Of a stretch of 64,000 bases of DNA, positions 1 to 10,838 are shown one piece after another. The stretch is taken from contig NC_049905.1 in NCBI RefSeq assembly GCF_001411555.2, positions 1,612,001 through 1,676,000 on the forward strand, written 5' to 3'. Under the pieces are notes generated by a model, which was given only the letters and a program-made list of their open reading frames with translations, did not search any database and was not told the DNA's origin. The position numbers and the translations under genes were made by a program. Within the stretch, counting starts at the first letter, position 1, and each line of letters begins with the position of its first letter. Source of the stretch: Juglans regia (Eukaryota; Streptophyta; Magnoliopsida; Fagales; Juglandaceae).

Positions 1-2127
1 AATTTGAGAAAGCCTACACTGCCGCCTCCCTATTACCGCTCACGTGTGCCGTTTGGGTAAAAAAAAAATTATTTAATAATTAAAGAAGTAATTTTAAATA
101 TATTGATATATTTTTTTATTTTTTAAAATTATTTAAATATATTAAAAAAAAATAAAAAAATTTAAAGATTGTTGTGCGGTCAAACCGAGCGGGCTACAGC
201 AGACTACCCAACTCTAAAAAATTAACCTTACATAACCAAGCCAAAAACTGCACCAGAGCCCCTGTTTGTTGGGGGTGTGAAACACAATATACATTGTTTT
301 AAAAATAAGTACCTAGGATGTGATGGTGAATGCCATAAAAGACTTGGCACATCTTGATTTAGCAAGTGTATTTTTATGTATTTTTTTATATAAATTTTTT
401 AATATTTTTAAATATTTAAAAAAAATCATAATATTATTAAAAAATATTTTCTTAATTACGAAGTAAAATAAAAAATTATAAAAAAATATTTTTATGATTT
501 TTTATTTTACTTCATGATTAAGAAAGTATTTTTTAATGATTTATTTTTTTACTTTCTGATTAAGAAAGTATTTTCTTAATGATGTTCTAAATTTATTTTA
601 TTTATTTTAAATATTCAAAAATATTAAAAAATCTATATAAAAAATAACTTAAAAAAAGTATATGTAAAACAATATTACACCCCAGCAGGATCTCCCAACG
701 GGGGCTATAGCATGACTCGAAAGGAGAAATGCTTTGGGTCCCGAATGGCAATTTTTAATTTTTAATTATTTTACTTAGTTATTAAGAAAATATTTTTTAA
801 TGATATTGTGAATTTTTTATTTTTTTAAAAAAATTTTATAATGATTAAGAAAATATATATAAAAAAAAAAAAGACAAAAAAAAAAAAAACTATTCAAAAC
901 CCAAATTCGGGACCTTTTCGGTAGCTGTAGGCTGTAGCGCTACCCTGAAAGATACATTCACAGACCGTATTGAATGAGGGGTAACATAATGTTGTTGAAC
1001 AATCTTAAGTGAAGAGCAACTGACAGCTCTGTAAATGGCATATTAAAGGTACTTGCCCACCCAAGGACCACAAAGAAATAAAAAGCCTCTTGTTAAAGAG
1101 ACGGGTCTTTATTACTATTCATCTAAATTTCGATACGAGAATTCGTGTATATTTAGATTGGAATCTAAGTTTCAAAATCGGGTTGAAATCCAGGTTTTAA
1201 AATCGGGCTGAAATTCGGATCGGGTTAGCCAGAGTCAAATCTGAGACGTAACCCAGATTGAAATCGATTTTAAAAATTCAGATTCAGGATTTCACACGGA
1301 TTTTTTTTTTTAATCAAAACTTACATGTTATAAATATTTTTTCATGAAAAAAATATTGATGCAGCATTCAAATTCTATTTATTTAATTTTTTAAATTAAA
1401 ACCTATATGTTCCTTGACCACTAATAAAGAGCCACGTGGAGAAGAGAGTAAAAAAAAATTATAAAATAGATGATTCATTAGATATAATATACGTTTTTCT
1501 TTTGAGTTTCTAACCTTCTATCTATTTAGTTAGTTGCTAGAAAGGAATAAAAAAAAAAAAAAAAACAAAACCACCGGGTACTGAGTTGTAAACCCGGGTT
1601 TTGGGTTTAAAACCCAGTATCTAGACTAGGTATACCTGAGGTTTTTATACGCTGGTACCGGCTCAAATATTTATTTCGGACCGGACCCAAAAAAAAATTC
1701 CAACCGGATGAACAGGTCTACAGTTCCCTTTGTGAATAGGTTTTTGCAAGCAGAAAAAACTTTATCAGTAATTTATGTATACAAAAGGCCTGCATCTACG
1801 AGGACACATGCAGTTGAATTCCAGCTACACAGCACCATTTTCTTGAAAGTACAGCTCATGAAAGTGACCAGGCCGATCTCAATCTCTACAACGCAATCTG
1901 CTAATTAAAGTATAGCAGACACGGTACTGAAAGTAAAGGGTGGTTCGCCCACATCCATGAAACCGAGCAACCAAAGAACATGATCGAGCCACACACGCAC
2001 GTAAAACATAATACAATTAACACGATATAATCACTATCATAGAAACGGAGTAAATAAGATTTTGTTTACACAGATGGGAGAGAGAAGAGAGAAGAGAGAG
2101 AGAGAGAGAGAGGTTTTGTTTACTGAC
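1..2127. other. AT-rich stretch, MITE-like debris, no gene
   Basis: No coding region is recognised. The stretch holds several AT-rich segments with partly complementary ends that look like non-autonomous elements: about 262-715 (arms near GTTGGGGGTGT and ACACCCCAGC), about 738-915 (GGGTCCCGAAT facing ATTCGGGACC), and about 1120-1695, a degenerate stretch rich in CGGGTT and CCCGG. Target duplications could not be fixed, so the element boundaries are loose. If the CER1-like gene to the right is intact, this stretch lies inside its second intron. A GA-rich tract lies at about 2091-2112. Confidence 0.5.
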
Positions 2128-2659
2128 CAAGTGGTTTCTCTGTCAACCTGCTCAAATTCGATACCTTTGTCAACAATCCTGTTATTGCCTTTAGCTGTTC
2201 GGTAACGAGAGAGAGAAATCCAAATCTGATTGTGAAGCATCCTCGCCAAAAGGAATGGGAATATGAGGAAGTAGCCCAGATCTCTCTCACTTTCTCCCTT
2301 TGCAATGAATGAGTAAGTGCCATGAATCGCCCATGGAGCCAAAATCACGTACTTCACATCATCACAACGCCAAAAAGAAAGTTAACAGATTTGTATATGT
2401 ACCATTCATGCATACATGCACAAGTTAAAAAGGGAAAATTCTTTCCTACCCCACATAATCAACGTTACTCCTTTTACATTATTATCTCAAATCTTGCATG
2501 TAGATCACCAGTTCTACGTACTTGAGAACATGAAATTAATAAATTCAGTCATTTATTCTATTTTCTCACAAAAACAACCAGCTAAAAGTAGTACTGTCAC
2601 TTATATAGTCCTATAATTTAAGTCCTTATATAGTTGCCCTTTATGATCTCATTCATGAC

Positions 2660-2702
<43 letters not shown>

Positions 2703-3164
2703 CTCTTTTTCAATATCCCTGTGAATAGTCAAATTTTAACAACAAGAGAATAAAATATTGCATCTAATTGTATAATTATAAGAAAAACGATATATACTCG
2801 GAATTTTTTCTAATCATTTGATACGTACCACGCGATGATCCGAAGATAATAAAACTAGCTATAATAGACAACTGAAAAACTAATACTAATGAACCAAATG
2901 ACACAGTAATTAGAATGATGTTTCATGACACATGAGGAGTATTATTTCCGGCGTCGACTTTCGTCATCGTCGGAAAAAGTCAATATTAATATTCTTGTAG
3001 TGAGAGCAGCATATATAACAGAATAATTAGTACTTCATGCATGCACAAGGTCCAAATTAAGAAGGTACGTAATTAACTGTTCATATATATGCATGATTTC
3101 ATACCTTAAAGTTCCCAAGAGGCTTCCATGGCCAGTCAGTGAGGATCCCAGGTTTGGAAGCCAT
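2128..3164 (-). CDS. CER1-like aldehyde decarbonylase, 5' exons only
   Basis: Two exons encode the N-terminus of a plant CER1-type protein. CER1 acts in the ER with CER3 to turn very-long-chain acyl-CoA into wax alkanes. Exon 1 is 3164-3105 (20 codons, MASKPGILTDWPWKPLGNFK) and ends at a good GT donor. Exon 2 is 2351-2128 and carries family-typical stretches such as YVILAPWAIH, ERDLGYFLIFPFLL, NQIWISLSRYR and NRIVDKGIEFEQVDRETT. It ends in phase 2 at ACTTG/GTCAG, where the family continues with W-D-D-Q. Together this is about 94 of the roughly 620 residues usual for CER1. No continuation is visible down to base 1, so the gene either has a TE-loaded second intron longer than 2.1 kb or is truncated. 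The His-box hydroxylase domain and the C-terminal WAX2 domain are not in the window. The family assignment rests on recalled CER1 sequence and is strong; intactness is unknown. Confidence 0.85.
2662..2699. repeat. (AT)n microsatellite
   Basis: About 19 uninterrupted AT dinucleotides lie in the region between the first two CER1-like exons. Confidence 0.95.
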
Positions 3165-3249
3165 ACGTTTTTTTCTGAGTTTCCTAAATATGTCAGCACA
3201 CAAAGTTCTGTAGTACTGTTTTTGCATGCAAATATGGACTCGGAGGGGC

Positions 3250-3261
3250 CAATATATAAAG
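3250..3261 (-). promoter_or_regulatory. TATA box of the CER1-like gene
   Basis: On the minus strand the sequence TTTATATATTGG lies about 90 bases upstream of the CER1-like start codon, a suitable position for a core promoter with a short leader. It suggests that the 5' end of this gene copy is intact even though its 3' part is not seen. Confidence 0.45.
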
Positions 3262-3299
3262 CTGTATAATTAATGATCTGTCCCGTTGCGTTGGAGACT

Positions 3300-4962
3300 C
3301 GGCCATGAATGCGGCGGTGTATCCCCCAACCCCCATCGCCAAAATGTACATTTTCCTAAATACGACATGTCATTGTTGCTATTGCCTACTTCTCCACGTC
3401 ATCACGGACTTCTAACCAATTAGTTAATTAATTAATGCATCAACGTGACTCCATTAATTACATGCATGTCTCTTTCTCGACGTTTATCATTTAAGATATC
3501 TCTCTCTCTCTCAATAAGATTTTAATGTAAGAATAGGCCAAAATCCAAATATACATATCATATACAAGAGCAACGCTAAGGAAATTTATATATAAATATA
3601 ATTTTTTCTTCCTAATCAAGCACGCAGAGTATTAATAAAAGATAAAATGAGTGCATATATAATGTTTTAACGTGGATCATTTTCACTATCGATATACAAA
3701 ATACATATGGGTAGAATATGATCTAGAGGTATGCATGAGGTATGTAATTGCATGCTATACGCGGTACATATATAAGACCATTTTTCCTGTTCAATAATGT
3801 CATGTACTACACTTTTTATCAAAACCATATTGATATGTTAGTTAAGTCTACGATAAGATCCTGCAAAGATAAGTTTATAAACCGACATATATTGATATCT
3901 TGCTTTTGAATGTATGTACAAAAATATTTATACATGAAGATTGAAATTCTTGAATTGTCTTACATTTATACTCGCATATAATTTTTCTAATTTATAAACT
4001 AATTTTCCATTTATGAACATAGGAAAGAGTTGCGATGTCACCATGCCTCTAAATAGTTATGAAAACAGTAGGATCAAGCCACTTCTAGATCTTTTTGCTA
4101 TCTTGGATGTATGGTTCTGTTTAAAGGAGCTAGTAAAATGTATAAATTTTACTTCTTCAAGAATTTGGGACCATGCTTATGAACCTTATACCATGTTGTC
4201 TATCAAGTATGTGAAACTCTTTCTGATATATTCCCTCTGTATTTTCCCCTTGCAACCATCCCAACTGGCCAATAAATCTCGCTCATTTCAGATGTTATCA
4301 ACAACCAAAAAATCAGTTGCATACATACAACATCAATAATCCAAAAAACTCACAAAATACAAATCAAGCAAACATCAAATCGCAAATCCATAAACGTATA
4401 AACACACAATATGAGAAATGTTAGAAATGAAGAGATGAAACGAAAAGAGAAAAATAAAAACACTTTTCTTTAATTTCTTACCCTTGTAAGACGACAAATG
4501 ATGGGTCTCGACAGCTACAATACCAGCAGAGGACTGAAGCCGTGCGGAAATGGTGAAGTTGGAAAAGCCGTACGGAAATGGTGAACCCAAAGGGGAACTT
4601 TTGTTACGCGGTGCCGGAGTAATGGAGCCACACAGTTCCGGAGTGATGGAGCCACATAGGGCGGGCAAAGGGTGAAGCCGGCGAAAGGAAACGAGCTGGG
4701 GGAGTGGAGGAGAGAACGTGGGGAAGGATTTCTAAAGAAGTCAAGAAGAACGCGAGGGTGGGGGGGAATTGAAATGAACCTTCTGGATCAAAACGCACGT
4801 TTCCATTTAAAAAAAAAAAAAAAACCACGTAGGCTGGAGTGCGGAGATTGAGTAAACAGTGAATAGTTGTATAGCAAAACTCTACTCTATATATTGAGAG
4901 AATACATACTGAAGAGTTTATCTCCAAAGGTTTTGCAACAAAAATTGATGCATCATGCCAAC
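3300..4962. other. Intergenic, no recognised gene
   Basis: AT-rich upstream region of the CER1-like gene. Reading frames here are short and match no family I know. Around 4540-4660 there are short direct repeats (CGGAAATGGTGAA twice, GGAGTGATGGAGCCACA-like twice), possibly the remnant of a small unidentified element or exon. Confidence 0.5.
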
Positions 4963-5081
4963 TAAGAGCATTCCCATTGGATTTCCCATCTGGGATCTAT
5001 CCCTATAATTTGGGTATAAATTTAGGGTTTTGGAGAAAAAGCCCTCCCCATTGGATTTCCCATTTTGTGGTTTAAGTTTAC

Positions 5082-5127
5082 GGGATCTACAGTCATTCCT
5101 CGTATATGGGGAACGACTGTAGATCCC
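5082..5127. repeat. Subterminal hairpin in the Harbinger element
   Basis: The 13-base arms GGGATCTACAGTC (5082-5094) and GACTGTAGATCCC (5115-5127) are perfectly complementary around a 20-base loop. They lie about 120 bp inside the left terminus, next to a second copy of the terminal motif ATTGGATTTCCCAT (5050-5063). Confidence 0.85.
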
Positions 5128-7236
5128 CATCACATTCTAGAGGCCTTCCGTCCCGCGTTTTCTTCTCTCTCGGCGTTGACCCCTCCCTCGAAACACCAAC
5201 GATTGCAGCCCCTCTCCATCAGCAAATTTTGTAAGTTTTTATTTCTGTTTTTTAAAAATTTGGTGACTTTGATTTCGCAGCCCCTCTCTCTTATTTTTGA
5301 AAAAATTTTCTCACTTCATACCTCTCTCCTTCTCTGTTTCTCTTTTCCTCTTTTTCTTCCTCTCGAAGCCATGATCAAGGTAAGTATGCAATGGAGAGCC
5401 TACAATTTGGTGCTCTGCGTCGATGATCTCTTCGTTGTTTGGCTGCTGAGAATGTTTCTTTGCTTTTCGATTGATTCAAATTTTTTTTTTTTTTGCCACT
5501 CTCATTTAATCATTCTCATTTTGGGTTTTGTTTGAGGAAACTGGTTCTTATTTTGACCTTGCGTTGCCATTGATTTGTCTATATTTTAGTTGGTTGTTTT
5601 GAGTGTTTGGCTGTCGAGAAAATGATGATGTTTTGTAGATGTTTTTTCTTTCACTTCCTATAAGATGTGACTTCCGGACTTATGTGGCTGTAAAATTTGT
5701 TTTGTGCTGCAGTTGAAGCTGATATTTCCAATTTTGCTATTATTTTTCTCACCGCTGTGTGGTTGCTGCGAAAATCCAGTTAGATTTATTGAATTAAAAT
5801 TGTGTTTTATGTTGTGCTTGTGCGGGATCGTTTTGATTTTGATCTCATTTTCCTTCATGGACTGTTTGCTTACTATGGAAATCTCCAGTTGCAGAAAGAA
5901 GAAGAAACTAAATAGCTGATGTATTTTTTTTCTCTTTTGCTTTATGATGATTTCATTTTTCCTTCGTGTATTGGTTTATGATGCTTTATATCATACAATA
6001 TATGCCTCTTGGTTTGCTTGAAACTTAAAATATGTACCCTTTTTGTGTACCATATGCTTGGCTGCTGTGAAAATTAGGAGAAAAAAAAAAGGAAATTTGG
6101 GTCTTGACATTGTATGTGCTTTTGAATGCGTTAAAAGTGAGAATCCTTCATCATTAAATGAAATACTTAATTATGCTCAGGTTTATGGAATATGGGAACT
6201 ATTGTTTTATTTTTCTCAGTTTTGGAATTATCTCTTTTTTAATGTGTGATTCAACTTGTGGTTTATCTTCTTTCAACATGTACTATGTGATTATTTGTGG
6301 TGTTTGATTTCATGAGAGGGGAACTATTGAAAGTAATTGAACGATGTTGGCCAATTTGTTAAGCAATGGGTTTTTGGTATTTGTAACTTTATGCAGTACT
6401 GCTTTTGTATAACATTGCTATAGAGGCAGCAACACTATCTCAAAAACTTCTAGCAGATAATGTAGTTTTCATTTTATCCTTGCAGTGCAAATCAGGCTTC
6501 AAAGTGTTTTGAGCTTTACTACTTATATATGGTAGCAAGCTGTAAGGAGTGGCAGTGAGGTACTTTATTCTAAAAACCATATCTTGGTTGTAATTTATTC
6601 AAAAGGGCATAGGTATGTTATTAAGCTGTGATGATAGTATTATAGTGCAGGTTAATTCACAAGTGTTAATCTGGTCTCATCGATATAGCAGGCCAATTCT
6701 CACTCGTATTGCCATATTGCAGTTTGTGGTACTTTCAGAAAAAGCAATGGACGTTCGGGTGGGGTTTTGCAGCTATTCGATGTGAATGGCTCGTTGCTTA
6801 CGCATGCTGTCAATATTTCCACCATTTTGAGTCCCATTTATTTCTTCTTCTTTTTTCCAGAATTTTATGGGGAATGCTCTTATTTAGCATTATTGTGATT
6901 TGCATGTTATTTGGTTGTTGTTTTGTGTGAATATGTGAATTGGTCAATTCTGTGCAGTTGCTTTTTGCTGTGTCATTGTTTTGTGATATAAAAATAATGT
7001 GTAAATTAAACCCCATCGACTATGATGATGTCAAAGTGTGGTGGAGATACAAGAAATTTATGGTCATTTCCTCAATGGCTTGGTAACCTGGACGACCAAC
7101 AAATAGTGGCAACCGGTTGTTTAGCCATGAGAGGGTAGCCAGATTTCGTAGATGTCACCATTCGGTTCCTGAGCCAGCGATGGAAAAACCCCAAACTTCA
7201 TAGTTACGTGTCTAACATTTCAATGCATTTTTAGAT

Positions 7237-8311
7237 ATGGATTCACAAGACTCTAGCCATATATACTTCACCAACCTCTTAAGTCAAGATCCTCAAGTAG
7301 ACCCCACTTACGATGAGCAATGTGGAAACTCTCCTATGACTGTTGATAACTCTCCACCCCTACCCCATAATGATTCTATCAGAGTTAGGAAATCAGTCAG
7401 GGGTGCGAACTTCACCCCCAACGAAGACAAGTTACTTGTCTCCGCATGGCTTAATTATAACCTTAATGCCGTCCAGAGAACAGACCAAAAACACTCCCAA
7501 TTTTGAAATTTTTTTTTGAATACTTCAAGCAATTTAAAGAAACCACAAATGGCCGGACAATAAAGTTTTTAATACATCAGTGGTCAATTATTCAAAAGGC
7601 GACAAACAAATCTTGTGCAAAACTAACCCTGGTTGAAGGGTTGAATCAAAGTGGTATGACCGAGCAAGACAAGGTAAATATCCATACTCTTACTTGAGTT
7701 ACGAATAATTAGTTTTTTTTTTTTTCACATTGGTTTAACATGTCATTATTTTGTTTACATGCTAGTATGACAATGCCAAGGTTATGTACCAATCGCTAGA
7801 GAAATGTTCCTTCCAATTCGAGTATTGTTGGCACCTATTGAAAGACCAACTTAGATGGATTTGGCGTTCCACAAAGGAGGATCCAAAGCGAAGGAAGACG
7901 ATGTCCCCGTTCCCGAACCCGACTCGATATTCGGGCACTGAGACGGTAGATTCAGTTTTTGATCTTGGGCCGGATAATGTGATGGATAATGACGTGATCG
8001 AATTAGACCAACCAATGGGAAGGAAAGCTAAGAAAGGAAAACGAAAGGCCAAAGGCATGGCAGGAGAGCAGATTTTTGTGCTCAGCAGACTGAAGTATAC
8101 GCTTTTGGAGGAGTCACGTGCTTAGGAGAAAGAGTTTTATTGCCTTAAGGCTGGGAAGATGGAATATGACAAGGAAAAAGAGGTAAATAAAATCGGTGAA
8201 GAGGATAAAAGACTGAGGTTGGAGACTGAGAAGATGGAAATTCACAAGTAAAAAGAGATAAATAAAATTCGGCAAGAGGACGAAAGACTGAGATGTATGA
8301 CAATATTATTG
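7237..8311 (+). pseudogene. Harbinger ORF1, Myb/SANT-like DNA-binding protein, broken
   Basis: The reading begins with MDSQDSSHIYFTNLL and reaches a Myb/SANT-like segment, FTPNEDKLLVSAWLNY, that is typical of the accessory protein of plant PIF/Harbinger elements (often annotated as NAM-associated domain proteins). Further on come INHQWS/IQKATNK-like and YQSLEKCSFQFEYCWHLL segments, the basic cluster GRKAKKGKRKAKG, and a charged helical tail of repeated K-E-D residues. It is broken near 7505, where an expected Trp codon reads TGA and the frame shifts, possibly spliced between about 7680 and 7765, and has further stops at about 8123 and 8250. In living relatives this protein works with the transposase in the nucleus. 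Family assignment is confident; the exact exon structure is not. Confidence 0.8.
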
Positions 8312-8609
8312 ATACTAAGACGGTTTAATTTTTATTTAGATTGTCTAAATTTAAATATTAAACAAAAAAATTGGCCATTACAATTTCAGAAACTATTACA
8401 GATGCACACTCAAATATAACCACTACTAATATGAAAGAAATACGAAACTATCGTAATTAACTCAAATATTATCACTACTAAAATGGCGAAAAAAACAAAT
8501 AAAAGATTATGCGACATGTCTACTGTTGGGAAAATAATAACCATTGATGTTCAATTAGATCTGCTTGGAGCTGATGATGTGTCGAGCTGTCTCTAAAATG
8601 ATGATGACG

Positions 8610-9691
8610 TTAGATGAAGTCCGTAAGCTCAATTGTATGATTGCGCGACAGTTCCGGAACTTCATCATCAAGTTGATCATACTCAATGTCATGACCCTCA
8701 CTATCATCACGCTCGTCTTCAATTATTATATTATGTAGAATAACATATGCTTTCATTATATTTCTTAGTTCCTTGACTTTGAACATTCGGGAAGGTCCAC
8801 GAATGATTGCAAATCGTTGTTGAAGTACTCCGAATGCACGCTCGATATCTTTTCTTGCAGATTCCTGTGCTTTCACAAAAATTTTCCTCTTATTCCCTTG
8901 TGGTGATAGAGTCGTCTTCACAAAAATTCACCACTTGGGATAAATATCATCCTCAAGGTAATACCCCATAATGTAGTCATTGTTATTGATTGTGTAATTG
9001 ATTGGTGGAGCACACCCTTGGGCAAGTTCCATAAAAATAGAAGATCTCTCTAGCACATTAATGTCGTTATGTGAACCGGGCATACCAAAAAACGTATGTC
9101 ACATCCAGAGATCATATGAAGCAACTGCTTCTAAAATAATAGTTGGTTCACGAATGTGGCTGGAGTACATACATTTCCAGGCTGCGGGACAATTCTTTCA
9201 CTTCCAATTCATGCAATCAATGCTTCCCAACATTCTTGGGAATCTCCGTTGTTCACTAACCACAACTAATCGAGCAATATCATTGGCATTTGGTGACCGC
9301 AAGTATGATTCTGAAAAAATACTTACTATTGTCTCAGAGAATTTTTTAAGGCTCTCCATTGCAGTGTTTTCACCAATACGTATGTATTCATCCATAAAAT
9401 CTCTAGTAACCCCATACGACAGTATTCTAAGTGATGCGGTTATCTTTTACATAGAAGATAAACTAAGTCTTCTGACATTATCTCTTCTTTGGATGAAGTA
9501 CGGTCGCAAGACTTTACCTCATTTAGAATATGGAGAAATTGGGGACGACTCATCCGAAATTTCCTTCGAAATAGATTCGAGGGATATATTGGATTTTCTG
9601 CAAAATAATCGCGAAATAGGCGCTCGTGCCCTTGAATATGATCATGCCGAATGAACTTACGGCGTTGAATATTGCCACGATGATTGTCCAT
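8610..9691 (-). pseudogene. PIF/Harbinger DDE transposase, nonsense-ridden
   Basis: Reads right to left from a Met at 9691 (MDNHRGNIQRRKFIRHDH). An N-terminal helix-turn-helix-like segment (LFRRKFRMSRPQFLHIL) is followed by the DDE_Tnp_4 nuclease. The first catalytic Asp sits in GSIDCMNWK (9216-9218), the second in GMPGSHNDINVLERS (9063-9065), and the Glu in ARKDIERAFGVLQQRF (8841-8843), so the presumed triad survives. At least three in-frame stops break the nuclease: just after the first Asp motif, just before GMPGSH, and after PKW. Two of these are TGA where the family has Trp. A break between the N-terminal part and the nuclease is also needed near 9440. It would catalyse excision and integration if intact. 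It converges with ORF1, as in other Pong-like elements. Confidence 0.88.
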
Positions 9692-10369
9692 CGGCCTTAT
9701 TATTAAGAACAACATCCAACTCATATTCAAAGGATAAGTATGTGAATAATTTACAAAAAAAAAGTACGAGCCATTTGATGAAGGGAGTGAGATATCAGGA
9801 CAGACTATTGAATTTCGGTTCTTTAGATCAAACGAGACTTGAGTTTGTGAGAATGTTAATGCAAGCAAAATGCGTATTTATAGAGGAAAGAGTTACCGTT
9901 ATATATAGGACAAAAAATGTTACCATTTGAGAGAACAAAAAAAGTTACCATTGGAGAAAAGATAAAAAATATTACCGTTTGAGGCAGGAGTTCAAAATGT
10001 TATCGTTGGAGGTAGGAATTTAAAATGTTATCGTTGGAAAATGAACAAATAAAAAAAATTACTATTTTTATAATACAGATTTCGGTTTGAAGAATAATAT
10101 TGTATTCGATAGTTAAAATTGTATAAATATTTAGTAGAATGTGATATTTGAAAATAAAAATTAATAGTTTAGAGTGCAAATAGAAGTGAGAGAAAAAAAT
10201 AATAAAGAAAGAATTGAAAAATATTATTTAATAGAATAGAGATATGAATGGAAAATGAAATGTAGAAGATTTTTAAAAGATAAATAAAATTAAACGAAAA
10301 ATTTTGAAAAGTGTACTTTTTAATTAAATTATAAAATTTTTTATGGAGAATTCAATAAAGATGCTCTAA

Positions 10370-10600
10370 TACATGAGTCGGTGCCGACAAGAGAGATCAG
10401 ATTCTAAATTGAACGACGCAATACTTTCTTCTTCTTCTTCTGTTTTTTCTTTTTTTGAGGTTTCCGTAAATATTTTTCATTAATTTTTGGCTGCATATGT
10501 ATATGCATTAATGAACTTCTTAATTGGAGGCTCCGTTGAAATAAATGCATCCAAGTGCGTGTCTGCATGATTACGACTTACTAAGATCATCGAAAAATGC
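10370..10600. repeat. Right flank of the Harbinger insertion, paralogous to 17.8 kb
   Basis: From CATGAGTCGGTGCC through the stretch ATTTTTGGCTGCATATGTAT to CCAAGTGCGTGTCTGC, this segment matches 17811-17985 closely. The 22 bases left of the transposon (4943-4962) match 17790-17809. The two loci are therefore old duplicates split here by the transposon. Confidence 0.85.
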
Positions 10601-10838
10601 TCTAGGTTCTGAATTTGAGATTTAAAAAATGTTTCGAATGAGATTTTTTTTTATTTATTGAATGATTAAAAAATTATTTTTAAATAATATTATAAATTTT
10701 TTATTTTTTTAAAAATATTTATGATAATTAAAAAAATATATAAAAATAAGAAATAAAAAAAAATTAACTTTTTTCAGAATAATTTTTGAATTTCAAATTC
10801 AAGATCCATAACATGACTCTATATCGTACTACTACTTT

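Larger units (their letters stand above)
4966..10366. mobile_element. PIF/Harbinger (Pong-like) DNA transposon, 5.4 kb, decayed
   Basis: A full-length class II element. The left end (from GAGCATTCCCATTGGATT) and the right end (ending ATTCAATAAAGATGCTC) form an imperfect terminal inverted repeat: 17 of the outer 24 positions pair and all mismatches are transitions. Both sides are flanked by TAA (4963-4965 and 10367-10369), the 3-bp target duplication typical of PIF/Harbinger. Inside are the two convergent genes expected of an autonomous element: a Myb/SANT-like ORF1 on plus and a DDE transposase on minus. A paralogous site without the element lies near 17810. The stops and frameshifts in both genes mean it is no longer autonomous. 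Confidence 0.92.

Noticed and set aside
4013..4339. 108-codon open frame on plus
   Set aside because: No homology recognised, AT-rich, no supporting promoter or splice context.
5065..6930. Several open frames of 70-156 codons
   Set aside because: They lie in the non-coding left part of the Harbinger element, are rich in Phe/Leu from T-runs and look accidental.
8998..9654. 218-codon open frame on plus
   Set aside because: It is antisense to the Harbinger transposase; the minus-strand reading carries the conserved motifs.
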